The notes under the pieces were generated by a model, which made no database searches, was not told the DNA's origin, and worked only from the letters and a program-made list of their open reading frames with translations. A DNA stretch of 64,000 bases from positions 1,950,501 through 2,014,500 of the forward strand of contig NZ_CP060713.1 in NCBI RefSeq assembly GCF_014395785.1, read 5' to 3'. How positions within the stretch are numbered: position 1 is the first letter of the stretch; the number at the start of each line of letters is the position of its first letter. This document shows positions 44,238 to 53,736 of the stretch, in pieces. This DNA is from Nocardioides mesophilus. GTDB lineage: Bacteria > Actinomycetota > Actinomycetes > Propionibacteriales > Nocardioidaceae. The translations under genes and the position numbers were made by a program.

Positions 44238-45875
44238 ATGAGTTCTGTTCTCTTCCTCAACGGCCAGGTCTTCGACGGCGTCCGCCACCTCGGGCAGGGC
44301 GCCGTCCTCGTCGACGGTGACCGCGTGGTGGCGGTCGGCGATCCCGACGAGGTCCGCGCGGAGGCGGGTGCCAGCGGCCGCGCCGAGGAGGTCGACCTCG
44401 GCGGCGGCCTGCTGACGCCGGGCTTCCTCGACGCGCACATGCACCCTCTGGTGGGTGGCCTGGAGCGCAACCGCTGCGAGATGACCGACCTGAGCACTGC
44501 CGAGGAGTACCTCGACGCGATCCGCACGCACCACGCAGACCAGCCGTCCGAGGGCTGGTTCCGCGGCGGGGGCTGGGCGGTGACGGCGTTCGGGCCGGGC
44601 GGCCCGACCGCCGAGCTGCTCGACCAGGTGGTGCCGGACCGCCCGGCGTTCCTGCCGAGCAGCGACCACCACGACGCTTGGGTCAACACCCGGGCCCTGC
44701 AGCTCGCCGGGATCACCGCGGACACCCCGGATCCCGCCGACGGCTGGTTCGAGCGCGACGCGCGCGGCAACCCCACCGGCACCGTGCGGGAAGGCGCGAT
44801 GGCCATGGTCGGGGACCACCTGGGCACCACCCAGGACGAGTACGACGACGCGATGCGGACCGCCCAGCAGTACCTCTGGTCCTGGGGGATCACCGGCTGG
44901 CACGACGCACTGGTGGGTGGCTACTCAGGTCTGGACGACCCGACGCAGTCCTACCTGAACCTGCTGGCCTCCGGCGAGCTGCGCTCGCGGGTGCGGGTGT
45001 CGCTGTGGTGGGACCGCCACCGCGGCACCGAGCAGCTGCACGACCTCTGCGCGGAGCGGGAGCGGCTGCGGGCCGCCGGCCTCGACGCGGACTCGGTGAA
45101 GATCATGGTCGACGGGATCGCCGAGACGTTCACCGCCGCCGTTACCGAGCCGTACCTGGACCTCACGGGCTGCCGCTGCGGCGACCGCGGGCTCGCCTTC
45201 CTCGAGACCGGACCGCTGCAGGAGGCGGTCACGGCCCTGGACGCCGAGGGCTTCGCGGCGCACTTCCACGCGATCGGCGACCGGGCCGTGCACGACGCGC
45301 TCGACGCGGTGGAGGCGGCCCGCCGCGCCAACGGCATCACCGGCAACCGGCACCAGGCGGCGCACCTCCAGCTGGTCCGGCCCGAGGACCGTGACCGGTT
45401 CCGAGCCTTGGGCGTCACCGCCAACCTCGAGGGGGCCTGGGCGCACACCGAGACCCCGGCGGTGGAGGTCCTGCGCCGCCACCTCGACGAGGAGCGGCTC
45501 TCCTGGCACTACCCGTTCGCCGACATCGTCGCCGCTGGTACGCCGACTGCCGGTGGATCGGACTGGCCGGTGAACCCGCCCGGTCCGATCGCCGCCGTCC
45601 ACGTGCTGGTGAACCGCTGGGCCTACGGCAAGCAGGACGCGCAGAAGGACGCGCTGGTGCCGGATCAGGGACTCACGCTGCAGCAGGCGATGGCGACCTA
45701 CACCAGCGGTACCGCCCGCGTGAACGGTTGGAACGACGTCGGCACCATCCAGGTCGGGTCCCGCGCCGACCTGGCGGTGCTCGACCGCGACCCGTTCCGC
45801 GGACCGGTCGAGGAGATCGGTGCCGCCGAGGTGACGACGACCTACCTCGCCGGAAAGCGCGTCCACGGCAGCTGA
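44238..45875 (+). CDS. YtcJ-like amidohydrolase
   Basis: 545-aa cytosolic metal hydrolase of the amidohydrolase superfamily. DAHMHPLVGG (metal ligands), VKIMVDGIAETFTAA (Lys), HFHAIGDRAVHDALDAVE (His ligands) and GTPTAGGSDWPVNPPGP (catalytic Asp) all match the YtcJ/NfdA group, which deacylates N-substituted formamides or amides. Substrate unknown. ATG 44238 begins MSSVLFLNGQVFDG, the family's usual start. Intergenic gaps on both sides (79 and 125 bp) suggest it is monocistronic. Confidence 0.9.
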   Translation: MSSVLFLNGQVFDGVRHLGQGAVLVDGDRVVAVGDPDEVRAEAGASGRAEEVDLGGGLLTPGFLDAHMHPLVGGLERNRCEMTDLSTAEEYLDAIRTHHADQPSEGWFRGGGWAVTAFGPGGPTAELLDQVVPDRPAFLPSSDHHDAWVNTRALQLAGITADTPDPADGWFERDARGNPTGTVREGAMAMVGDHLGTTQDEYDDAMRTAQQYLWSWGITGWHDALVGGYSGLDDPTQSYLNLLASGELRSRVRVSLWWDRHRGTEQLHDLCAERERLRAAGLDADSVKIMVDGIAETFTAAVTEPYLDLTGCRCGDRGLAFLETGPLQEAVTALDAEGFAAHFHAIGDRAVHDALDAVEAARRANGITGNRHQAAHLQLVRPEDRDRFRALGVTANLEGAWAHTETPAVEVLRRHLDEERLSWHYPFADIVAAGTPTAGGSDWPVNPPGPIAAVHVLVNRWAYGKQDAQKDALVPDQGLTLQQAMATYTSGTARVNGWNDVGTIQVGSRADLAVLDRDPFRGPVEEIGAAEVTTTYLAGKRVHGS

Positions 45876-46000
45876 GCGACTGGTCCACGCCGGCCGGGCG
45901 GGTCCCGCTGGTCGCCTGTGCTGCAGCGCCCCGTCACGGCCCTTCGTCCTGCATGAGGCACGATCGGAGTCACGCTCGTCGTGCGATCCGGGGGTCCTTG

Positions 46001-46993
46001 ATGGTTCTGTCGTTCGACGTCCGTCCCATCCGTCTCGACGATCCGTCGGCGCTAGCGGAGGCCTATGCGGTCGAGTGCGCGGCGACGGGGCCGGAACGGC
46101 CCGGCTGGGTTCCCCTGGGCGAGTCAGCTCGAGTCGTGGCGTGGCAGGCCGACGACGGGTGGGTTCGCCACTTCGTGGGGGCGTACGAAGGCAGCAGCCT
46201 GATCGGTTTCGCCACCTCCTCGACGGCTCTCGACACACCCGACACGACCTGGGTCGAGGTCTCCGTCCTCCCCCGCCACCAGCATCGGGGCGTCGGCACA
46301 CGGCTGGTCCTGGCTGCGGAGGGCGCCAGCACAGGATCCGTGAGCCGGTTCGTCGCGAGCGCCTTCCGCACGAGCGCCGCTGAGATCGCTGTCCTGGTCC
46401 GTGAGTTCGCGGAGCCGCTCGGCTACCACCCTGCGACCACCGAGACCGTTGTCGAGCTGGAGCTGGTCGGAGCCGATCTTCCCGCGCTGCGGCCGCCGGG
46501 CGGCTACTCGGTCTCGACGTACGTCGACGGGGTGCCCGCTCACCTCCGTGCGCAGGTCGGCGTGCTCAAAGGTCTCGTGGACGCGCAGGCACCTCACGGC
46601 GAGCTCGGGTGGCAGCCCGCGCCGGTCTCGGTGCAGGAGTACCAGGACGAGATCGCGCTCTGGCAGAGGCAGGGGCGCACTGCGGTCGAGTCGATCGCAC
46701 TCACCGCTCAAGGACACGTGGCTGCCTGGACGTGTCTGGTCGTCGCGGCCGACTCCAGACGGCCGGCGCAGATCGAGGGGACGCTGGTCCTCGAGCAGCA
46801 CCGTGGGGTGGGCCTCGGCAAGGCGGTCAAGACGGCGTCCCTCCTCGCGGCTCGTGACCTCGGGAGCGTGACACGCGTCCGGACGAGCAGCGACGACCAG
46901 AACGTATGGATGCGCGCCGTCAACCACGAGCTCGGTTTCGTCCCCGTCGAGTCCGAGATCCTCCTCCAGAAGCGAGTGGCCCCGGCCAGCTGA
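46001..46993 (+). CDS. Tandem GNAT acetyltransferase
   Basis: 330-aa protein with two GNAT repeats. The N-terminal repeat has TWVEVSVLPRHQHRGVGTRLV with acetyl-CoA loop HQHRGVG (about 88-94); the C-terminal one has EGTLVLEQHRGVGLGKAVK and SDDQNVWMRAVNHELGF. Tandem GNATs such as mycothiol synthase or Eis-like enzymes share this layout, but the characteristic mycothiol synthase residues are not obvious, so acceptor is open. Codon use is slightly less GC-biased than average here. Monocistronic. Confidence 0.85.
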   Translation: MVLSFDVRPIRLDDPSALAEAYAVECAATGPERPGWVPLGESARVVAWQADDGWVRHFVGAYEGSSLIGFATSSTALDTPDTTWVEVSVLPRHQHRGVGTRLVLAAEGASTGSVSRFVASAFRTSAAEIAVLVREFAEPLGYHPATTETVVELELVGADLPALRPPGGYSVSTYVDGVPAHLRAQVGVLKGLVDAQAPHGELGWQPAPVSVQEYQDEIALWQRQGRTAVESIALTAQGHVAAWTCLVVAADSRRPAQIEGTLVLEQHRGVGLGKAVKTASLLAARDLGSVTRVRTSSDDQNVWMRAVNHELGFVPVESEILLQKRVAPAS

Positions 46994-47047
46994 GGTTGGG
47001 CAGATCGTGCTCGAGGGCGGGCGCGAAAAACTGTCGGTGGGTGCCTC

Positions 47048-47053
47048 TAGCGT
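47048..47053 (+). promoter_or_regulatory. -10 box, leaderless promoter of DUF222/HNH gene
   Basis: TAGCGT ends 7 nt before the ATG at 47061. The surrounding 12-mer CTCTAGCGTGTG (47045-47056) also occurs at 34123-34134. Confidence 0.55.
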
Positions 47054-47060
47054 GTGGGTT

Positions 47061-48461
47061 ATGGCAGCTGATCTCGAGGATGTGCGGGCGTGGGTGGGGA
47101 CCCTTGCCGACCTCGGGGGTGGGCTCGGTGATGCCGAGCGGGTCGATCTGATCCGGGCGTTGGAGGAGCTGAAGGGTGCGGCGGCGGCTGCGCAGGCGCG
47201 GGTCTCGTGCGACTTCGACGTCTCCCAGCGGGAGGCGCAGCGGGCGGCCGGGGTGCCGGAGCGGCGGGTGGGTCAGGGGGTGGCCGCGCAGGTCGCGTTG
47301 GCCCGGCGGGACTCGCCGCACCGCGGTGACCAGCACCTGGGGACCGCGAAGGCGCTGGTGCGCGAGATGCCGCACACGCTGGGGTTGTTGACCCGTGGGG
47401 TGCTCAGCGAGCGGCGGGCCACGTTGCTGGTGCGGGAGACCGCCTACCTCGCGCGTGAGCACCGGGCGGTGATCGACGCCGAGCTGGCCGGGCCGGGCGC
47501 GGTCGAGGCGGTGGCGGAGCTGAGCGATCGGGCGTTGGTGGCCGCGGCGCAGCGGATCGCCTACCGGCTGGACCCGCACGCGGTCACCGACCGGGCCCGG
47601 CGTGCGGCGTCGCAGCGGTCGGTGACGCTGCGTCCGGCGCCGGACACGATGAGCTACCTGACCGGGCTGCTGCCGGTGGCCCAGGGGGTGGCCTGCTACG
47701 CGGTGCTGACCCGGGCCGCCGACACCGCCCGGGCCGCCGGGGACCCGCGGACCCGGGGCCAGGTGATGGCCGACACGCTGGTCGCCGCGCTCGGCGCCCA
47801 GGCAAACCCCGCACCCGACGCCGACGCCGACGCCGGAGCGGCCTCGGACCCCGCACCTGCACCTGCACCCACGTCCCCGACGTCGGACCCGGCCGGACCG
47901 GCCGGCTCGATCTCCCTGCAGCTGGTGATGACCGACCGCACCCTGCTCCGCGGCGACGACGAGCCCGCGCACCTGGTCGGCTACGGCACGGTCCCGGCCG
48001 GCTGGGCACGCGACCTGCTCCGGAGCACCGGGGCCGAGGTGTTCCTGCGCCGCATCTACACCAGCCCCGGCAGCGGCCGGCTGCTGGCCGCCGACGCGAA
48101 GGCCCGCCGGTTCACCGGCGCCCTGCGCGAGGTCCTCATCGCCCGCGACCAGCGCTGCCGCACCCCCTGGTGCGACGCCCCGGTCCGCCACCTCGACCAC
48201 GCCCGGCCCTGGGAGAGCGGCGGCACGACCTCCACGGTCAACGGCCAGGGCCAGTGCGAGAAGTGCAACTACGCCAAACAGGCCCCCGGCTGGACCGCCG
48301 ACGGCACCGCCCCACCCGGCGACCGCCACAGCGTGCACACCACCACCCCGACCGGCCACCGCTACCGCTCCCGCGCACCCGCACCCCCCGGCACACCAGC
48401 CCCCACTCCCAGACCGAGCCGCGCGGAGCTCCACCTCAGCGACATCGTCCTGGCCAGCTGA
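47061..48461 (+). CDS. DUF222 / HNH endonuclease (13E12 repeat family)
   Basis: 466-aa protein. The N-terminal DUF222 helical region (about 1-230) is followed by an Ala/Pro/Asp low-complexity insert (DADADAGAASDPAPAPAPTSPTS, about 255-290) and an HNH nuclease domain with RDQRCRTPWCDAPVRHLDHARPWE and CEKCNYAKQAPGW, so the zinc-finger-like Cys and the HxD-N-H core are intact. Such genes are dispersed in many copies in Nocardioides and mycobacteria (13E12) and may be mobile or self-propagating; their role is not established. It is bounded by its own promoter and an inverted-repeat terminator. Confidence 0.9.
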   Translation: MAADLEDVRAWVGTLADLGGGLGDAERVDLIRALEELKGAAAAAQARVSCDFDVSQREAQRAAGVPERRVGQGVAAQVALARRDSPHRGDQHLGTAKALVREMPHTLGLLTRGVLSERRATLLVRETAYLAREHRAVIDAELAGPGAVEAVAELSDRALVAAAQRIAYRLDPHAVTDRARRAASQRSVTLRPAPDTMSYLTGLLPVAQGVACYAVLTRAADTARAAGDPRTRGQVMADTLVAALGAQANPAPDADADAGAASDPAPAPAPTSPTSDPAGPAGSISLQLVMTDRTLLRGDDEPAHLVGYGTVPAGWARDLLRSTGAEVFLRRIYTSPGSGRLLAADAKARRFTGALREVLIARDQRCRTPWCDAPVRHLDHARPWESGGTTSTVNGQGQCEKCNYAKQAPGWTADGTAPPGDRHSVHTTTPTGHRYRSRAPAPPGTPAPTPRPSRAELHLSDIVLAS

Positions 48462-48466
48462 CCGTC

Positions 48467-48499
48467 CGCGTCAACTGACTGCTCTCGCCAGTTGACGCG
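48467..48499. terminator. Inverted repeat between convergent genes, probable bidirectional terminator
   Basis: CGCGTCAACTG (48467-48477) and CAGTTGACGCG (48489-48499) are perfect complements (11 bp) with an 11-nt loop, lying 5 nt after the DUF222 stop and 5 nt before the tetR stop. No U-tract follows on either side. Confidence 0.65.
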
Positions 48500-48504
48500 C
48501 AGCG

Positions 48505-49062
48505 TCAGCCTGCGAGACCCAGCGCCCCGAGCGCCATCCCCTCGAGCATCGCGCGCATCTGCGGCTCCGGAAGCATGGCGCTGTGCGGGGTGGAGTTCAG
48601 CAACCCGAAGCACGCATGCGCCCGGGCCCGGGCCTCTCGGGCGGACAGGTCCGGGTGGACCTCGCGAAGCCGGTCCGCCCACAGGTCGACGTACGCCCGC
48701 TGCAGGGAGCGCACCTTCTCGCGTGCCTGCTCGGGCAGCGAGGACCAGTCGCGGTCCTGGACCACGATCAGTGGCTTGTTGTGCAGGGCGAACTCGACGT
48801 GCCACCCGACCAGCGCGTGCACCGCCTCCCGGGGAGACTCCGCCTCGGCCGAGCGCTGCCGGCCCACGGCGAGCAGCTCCTCGCTGATGCTGACCAGCAT
48901 CTCGGCGAGCATCGCGTCCTTGGACTCGAAGTGCTTGTAGAGCGCCGGGCCGGAGATCCCGCAGGCGGCGCCGAGCTCGTCCACGGAGACGCCGTGGAAG
49001 CCACGGGCGGCGAACAGGTCGGCCGCCCGCTCGAGGATCTGCGCCCGACGGGTTCCTGCCAT
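48505..49062 (-). CDS. TetR-family regulator of the acyl-CoA carboxylase operon
   Basis: 185-aa repressor. The HTH covers residues about 6-52 (AQILERAADLFAARGFHG; VDELGAACGISGPALYKHF), and the helical C-terminal domain includes LVGWHVEFALHNKPLIVVQDRDWSSLP. It is divergent from the carboxylase genes with a shared 68-bp intergenic region that holds a palindromic site, the standard architecture for self- and neighbour regulation. The ligand is presumably an acyl-CoA of the leucine pathway; this is inferred from context. Confidence 0.9.
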   Translation of the reverse strand: MAGTRRAQILERAADLFAARGFHGVSVDELGAACGISGPALYKHFESKDAMLAEMLVSISEELLAVGRQRSAEAESPREAVHALVGWHVEFALHNKPLIVVQDRDWSSLPEQAREKVRSLQRAYVDLWADRLREVHPDLSAREARARAHACFGLLNSTPHSAMLPEPQMRAMLEGMALGALGLAG

Positions 49063-49084
49063 GGATGCAGAGTAGCGCCAAGTA

Positions 49085-49102
49085 GTTAACGATTGCTAAC
49101 CT
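49085..49102. promoter_or_regulatory. TetR operator overlapping carboxylase promoter
   Basis: GTTAACGATTGCTAAC (49085-49100) is a 16-bp near-palindrome with GTTA/TAAC arms. TAACCT (49097-49102) reads as a -10 for the plus-strand operon, so bound repressor would cover the promoter. It lies 22 bp from the tetR start as well. Confidence 0.65.
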
Positions 49103-49130
49103 GTCGGTCCACGACCTGAGAGGAGCCCCG

Positions 49131-50687
49131 GTGCCCGAGGAGATGAAGGCGCTCGTGGGGGACCTGCGCGAGAGGCTGGCCGCCGTACGCCTCGGCGGCT
49201 CACCCGCCGCCCGGGCCAAGCACCTCGAGCGCGGCAAGCTGCTGGCGCGCGACCGCGTCGACCGGCTGCTGGACCCGGGCAGCCCGTTCCTCGAGCTCAG
49301 CCCGCTCGCGGCGACCGGGATGTACGACGACGCGGTGCCCTCGGCCGGCATCGTCACCGGGATCGGCCGGGTCAGCGGTCGCGAGTGCGTGGTCGTTGCC
49401 AACGACGCCACCGTCAAGGGCGGCACGTACTACCCGGTGACGGTCAAGAAGCACCTGCGGGCACAGGAGGTGGCCGCGGCCAACCGGCTTCCCTGCCTCT
49501 ACCTCGTCGACTCCGGCGGTGCCTTCCTGCCGATGCAGGACGAGGTCTTCCCCGACCGGGATCACTTCGGCCGGATCTTCTTCAACCAGGCCAACCTCTC
49601 GGCGCAGGGCATCCCGCAGGTGGCCTCGGTGATGGGGTCGTGCACCGCCGGGGGCGCATACGTCCCGGCGATGTCGGACGAGAGCGTGATCGTGAAGAAC
49701 CAGGGCACGATCTTCCTGGGCGGACCGCCGCTGGTGAAGGCGGCGACCGGCGAGGTGGTGACCGCGGAGGACCTCGGCGGCGGCGACGTGCACGCCCGCA
49801 GGTCCGGCGTGGTGGACCACCTGGCCGACGACGACGCGCACGCGCTCTCGATCGTCCGGTCGATCGTGGCCACCTTCGAGCGCCGTGAGCCGCCGAGCCT
49901 GGAGCGGCACCTGCCCGAGGAGCCCGCCGAGGACCCCGAGGGCCTGTACGACGTGGTGCCGACCGACTCGCGGACGCCGTACGACGTGCGCGAGGTGATC
50001 CGGCGGGTCGTCGACGGCAGCCGGTTCCACGAGTTCAAGGCGCTCTACGGCGAGACCCTGGTCTGCGGGTTCGCCCGGGTCTGGGGCTACCCGGTCGGCA
50101 TCGTGGCGAACAACGGAATCCTGTTCAGCGAGTCCAGCCTCAAGGGCGCGCACTTCATCGAGCTGTGCAACCAGCGCGGCGTGCCGCTGGTCTTCCTGCA
50201 GAACATCACCGGCTTCATGGTCGGCCGCGAGTACGAGAACGGCGGCATCGCCCGGGACGGCGCCAAGCTGGTGACCGCGGTCGCCTGCTCCGTGGTGCCG
50301 AAGTTCACCGTGGTGATCGGCGGCTCGTTCGGGGCCGGCAACTACGGGATGTGCGGACGCGCCTACGACCCGCGCTTCCTCTGGATGTGGCCCAACGCGC
50401 GGATCTCGGTGATGGGCGGCGAGCAGGCCGCCTCGGTGCTGGCCACGATCCGGCGCGACGGACTGGAGGCCCGCGGCGAGGAGTGGAGCCCCGACGACGA
50501 GGAGTCGTTCAAGGCTCCGATCCGCGACCAGTACGAGCACCAGGGCTCGCCCTACTACTCGACGGCCCGGTTGTGGGACGACGGCGTCATCGACCCGGTC
50601 GACACCCGCCGGGTCCTCGGCATGGGGCTGGCCGCGGCCGCGCACGCGCCGGTGCCCGAGCCCTCCTACGGCGTCTTCCGGATGTGA
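49131..50687 (+). CDS. accD1: Acyl-CoA carboxylase carboxyltransferase (beta) subunit, methylcrotonyl-CoA type
   Basis: 518-aa carboxyltransferase of the crotonase-like fold. Oxyanion/acyl-CoA motifs are [19 protein letters not shown] in the N-domain and [22 protein letters not shown] in the C-domain, with [19 protein letters not shown]. These residues and length agree with 3-methylcrotonyl-CoA carboxylase beta (MccB/AccD1). It accepts carboxy-biotin from the next gene's product. The GTG at 49131 follows GAGAGGAG. Together with AccA1 and HMG-CoA lyase it forms the lower leucine degradation path. Confidence 0.93.
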   Translation: MPEEMKALVGDLRERLAAVRLGGSPAARAKHLERGKLLARDRVDRLLDPGSPFLELSPLAATGMYDDAVPSAGIVTGIGRVSGRECVVVANDATVKGGTYYPVTVKKHLRAQEVAAANRLPCLYLVDSGGAFLPMQDEVFPDRDHFGRIFFNQANLSAQGIPQVASVMGSCTAGGAYVPAMSDESVIVKNQGTIFLGGPPLVKAATGEVVTAEDLGGGDVHARRSGVVDHLADDDAHALSIVRSIVATFERREPPSLERHLPEEPAEDPEGLYDVVPTDSRTPYDVREVIRRVVDGSRFHEFKALYGETLVCGFARVWGYPVGIVANNGILFSESSLKGAHFIELCNQRGVPLVFLQNITGFMVGREYENGGIARDGAKLVTAVACSVVPKFTVVIGGSFGAGNYGMCGRAYDPRFLWMWPNARISVMGGEQAASVLATIRRDGLEARGEEWSPDDEESFKAPIRDQYEHQGSPYYSTARLWDDGVIDPVDTRRVLGMGLAAAAHAPVPEPSYGVFRM

Positions 50688-50745
50688 ACCCCGTCGGCCC
50701 GGACCCGCTCACGGGTCCGGCGCCGGCGCCAGAAAGGACACAGCG

Positions 50746-52725
50746 ATGATCTCCACCCTCCTGGTGGCCAACCGCGGGGAGATCGCCCTACGGGTGATCG
50801 CCGCCGCGCGTGCCCGGGGGCTGCGCACCGTCGCGGTCTACTCCGACGCCGACCGGGAGGCCCCGCACGTGCGGGCCGCGGACACCGCGGTGCGCATCGG
50901 GCCGACCCCGGCCACGCAGTCCTACCTCGACATCGACGCGGTCCTCGGTGCGGCGCGGGCCACCGGTGCCGACGCGATCCATCCCGGCTACGGCTTCCTC
51001 TCCGAGCGGGCCGCGTTCGCCCGCGCCGTCGTGGAGGCCGGGCTGACCTTCGTCGGCCCGTCGGCCGAGGTGATGGAGAAGATGGGCCGCAAGGACCTGG
51101 CCCGCGACATCGCCGTCGCCGCCGGCGTCCCGGTGGTGCCCTCCGCGGAGCTCCACGGCGACGAGGTGGACGCCTCGGCAATCGGCTTCCCGCTGCTGGT
51201 CAAGGCCGCCGCCGGCGGGGGCGGCAAGGGGATGCGCATCGTCCGCGAGGCCGACGAGCTCCCCGCCGCGCTGGCCGCCGCGCGCCGCGAGGCGCTGAGC
51301 GCCTTCGGCGACGACACGCTGCTGGTGGAGCGGTACGTCGAGCTCGGCCGGCACGTCGAGGTGCAGGTGCTCGCCGACAGCCACGGTCACGTCGTGCACC
51401 TCTTCGAGCGCGACTGCTCGGCCCAGCGCCGCCACCAGAAGGTGATCGAGGAGGCGCCGGCACCCGAGCTCTCCGACCGGGTCCGCAAGCTGCTGCACGA
51501 GTCGTCGGTGGCGCTGGCCCGCGAGGTCGGCTACGTCAACGCCGGCACGGTGGAGTTCCTGGTCGCCGGCCGGCCCGGCCAGGAGGAGGCGTTCTTCCTG
51601 GAGATGAACACCCGGCTCCAGGTCGAGCACCCGGTCACCGAATTGGTCACCGGCCTGGACCTGGTGCAGCTGCAGCTGCGCATCGCCGACGGCGAGCCGC
51701 TGCCGTTCACCCAGGAGGACCTGACCTGCACCGGGCACGCCTTCGAGGCCCGGGTCTACGCCGAGGACGCGTTCAACGGCTTCCTGCCGCAGGCCGGGGT
51801 CGCGGAGTCGGTGCGCTGGTCGCCGCGGGCCCGGGTGGACGCGGCGCTCGAGTCCGGCCAGGAGGTCAGCACCTCCTATGACCCGATGCTCGGCAAGGTC
51901 ATCGTGCACGGCTCCACCCGGGAGGCGGCCCGCCAGGCGCTGGTCACGGCGCTCGACGACACCGCGATCCTCGGGCTGACCACCAACCTCGGCTTCCTGC
52001 GGGGCCTGGCCGCCTCCGACGCGTTCCGCGACCTCGAGGTCGACACGGCCTGGCTGGATCGCAACCCCGACGCGATCCGCCCGACCGGCACCGACACCGC
52101 GGCGCTGCTGGGCGCCTGGGCGCTCGCGCACGCCCAGGTGCAGGACGACACCCCGTTCGGCACCGCGGACGGCTGGCGTCTGGCCGGGCCCGCCGCCTTC
52201 ACCCCGGTCGAGCTGCTGGTGGACGGGCAGTCGGCCCTGTTCGAGGTGGGTGCGGACACCGTGACGCGCCGTACCGACGGCACCGGCGGCGCCGGCGGCG
52301 CCGACCGGACCTGGCGGGTGCACCCGATCGCCGCCGACGCCGCGGTGCTCCGCGTCGAGGTCGACGACCGGGTCCACGAGGCGGCCGTCAGGGTCGGCCC
52401 GCACGCCGTGGACGTGGCGCACCGCGGTCACACCTTCCGCTTCGAACGCCCGGACGCCTTCGGCCCCGGCGCGCACGCCGCCACCTCCGACGGCTCGGTG
52501 ACCGCACCGATGCCGGGCACCGTGCTGAGCGTCACCGCCTCCGTCGGTCAGCAGGTCACCGAGGGTGAGGTGCTGGGCGTGATGGAGGCGATGAAGATGG
52601 AGCTGACGCTGAAGGCACCGGTGACCGGCACGGTGGCGCGCGTCGGGGCCGCCGCCGGTGACCAGGTGGCGCTGGGGGCGACGCTGTTCGTGGTCGACCC
52701 CGGCACGCCCGACGACCCCGCGTAA
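50746..52725 (+). CDS. accA1: Biotin carboxylase / biotin carboxyl carrier (alpha) subunit
   Basis: 659-aa fused subunit. The biotin carboxylase domain (1-450) has KAAAGGGGKGMRIV (ATP loop), ERDCSAQRRHQKVIEEAP, EMNTRLQVEHPVTE and the C-terminal lid; a middle BT-like domain leads to the biotinyl domain with EAMKME, the biotinylated lysine being about K617. It carboxylates biotin with bicarbonate and ATP, feeding AccD1. AGAAAGGA precedes the ATG. Gap from accD1 is 58 bp. Confidence 0.95.
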   Translation: MISTLLVANRGEIALRVIAAARARGLRTVAVYSDADREAPHVRAADTAVRIGPTPATQSYLDIDAVLGAARATGADAIHPGYGFLSERAAFARAVVEAGLTFVGPSAEVMEKMGRKDLARDIAVAAGVPVVPSAELHGDEVDASAIGFPLLVKAAAGGGGKGMRIVREADELPAALAAARREALSAFGDDTLLVERYVELGRHVEVQVLADSHGHVVHLFERDCSAQRRHQKVIEEAPAPELSDRVRKLLHESSVALAREVGYVNAGTVEFLVAGRPGQEEAFFLEMNTRLQVEHPVTELVTGLDLVQLQLRIADGEPLPFTQEDLTCTGHAFEARVYAEDAFNGFLPQAGVAESVRWSPRARVDAALESGQEVSTSYDPMLGKVIVHGSTREAARQALVTALDDTAILGLTTNLGFLRGLAASDAFRDLEVDTAWLDRNPDAIRPTGTDTAALLGAWALAHAQVQDDTPFGTADGWRLAGPAAFTPVELLVDGQSALFEVGADTVTRRTDGTGGAGGADRTWRVHPIAADAAVLRVEVDDRVHEAAVRVGPHAVDVAHRGHTFRFERPDAFGPGAHAATSDGSVTAPMPGTVLSVTASVGQQVTEGEVLGVMEAMKMELTLKAPVTGTVARVGAAAGDQVALGATLFVVDPGTPDDPA

Positions 52726-52786
52726 CGTCAGAAGGATCGAGGTCATCGGCCGCCAGGCAGGTGACGTCCCAGAAGAGGAGTGCCAG

Positions 52787-53722
52787 ATGAGGGCCCCCCA
52801 GGTGGTGCGCGACCCGTCGCTGCCCGAGCGCGTCACGATCTACGAGGTCGGACCCCGCGACGGGCTGCAGAACGAGAAGACGATCGTCCCCGTGCGGACG
52901 AAGGCCGACTTCGTCGCTCGGCTGGTCGCCGCGGGCTGCCCGGTCGTCGAGGCGACCAGCTTCGTGCACCCGGCGTGGGTGCCGCAGCTGGCCGACGCCG
53001 CCGAGCTGATGGGACTGCTCGTCGACGAGCTGGGTGAGGCCGCCCTCGAGATGCCGGTGCTGGTGCCCAACGAGCGCGGCCTGGACCGGGCGCTGGAGAT
53101 CGGCTCGCGGCACATCGCGATCTTCGGCAGCGCCACCGAGACCTTCGCGCAACGCAACCTCAACCGCAGCCTCGACGAGCAGTTCGCCATGTTCGAGCCG
53201 ACCGTGACCCGGGCTCGCGACGCGGGGCTGGACGTGCGCGCGTACGTGTCGATGTGCTTCGGCGACCCCTGGGAGGGCGACGTCCCGGTCGACCAGGTGG
53301 TCGCGGTCGGCCGACGGCTCTTCGAGCTCGGCGCCTCCCAGCTCTCGCTCGGCGACACGATCGGAGTGGGTACGCCGGGTCACGTCGTCGCGCTCCTCGA
53401 CGCGTTCAACGCGGCCGGTCTGGGCGATGACGTGCTCGCGCTGCACTTCCACGACACCTACGGGCAGGCGCTGGCCAACGCGGCCACGGCGCTGCGGCAC
53501 GGCGTGACCACCTTCGACGCCTCGGCAGGGGGCCTGGGTGGCTGCCCCTACGCCCAGAGCGCCACCGGCAACCTGGCCACCGAGGACCTGGTGTGGATGC
53601 TCGACGGTCTCGGCGTCGAGCACGGGGTGGACCTCGAGCAGCTGGTCGGCACCAGCCTGTGGATGGCCGACGAGCTCGGTCGCCCCAGCCCCTCCCGCGT
53701 GGTCAAGGCGCTGGGCGGGTAG
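52787..53722 (+). CDS. mvaB: Hydroxymethylglutaryl-CoA lyase
   Basis: 311-aa TIM-barrel enzyme that cleaves HMG-CoA to acetyl-CoA and acetoacetate. Signatures are YEVGPRDGLQNE (metal and catalytic Asp), VEATSFVHPAWVPQLAD, SLGDTIGVGTP, ALHFHDTYGQALANA (metal His) and GGLGGCPYAQSATGN with the active-site Cys. It completes leucine catabolism after methylcrotonyl-CoA carboxylase; the enoyl-CoA hydratase and isovaleryl-CoA dehydrogenase are not in the window. AGAGGAG stands 6 nt before the ATG. Confidence 0.95.
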   Translation: MRAPQVVRDPSLPERVTIYEVGPRDGLQNEKTIVPVRTKADFVARLVAAGCPVVEATSFVHPAWVPQLADAAELMGLLVDELGEAALEMPVLVPNERGLDRALEIGSRHIAIFGSATETFAQRNLNRSLDEQFAMFEPTVTRARDAGLDVRAYVSMCFGDPWEGDVPVDQVVAVGRRLFELGASQLSLGDTIGVGTPGHVVALLDAFNAAGLGDDVLALHFHDTYGQALANAATALRHGVTTFDASAGGLGGCPYAQSATGNLATEDLVWMLDGLGVEHGVDLEQLVGTSLWMADELGRPSPSRVVKALGG

Positions 53723-53736
53723 GGCAGAATCTGCCC

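Noticed and set aside
47061-48461. DUF222/HNH gene as an active mobile element
   Set aside because: No terminal repeats, target duplication or transposase seen; recorded only as a multi-copy family gene.
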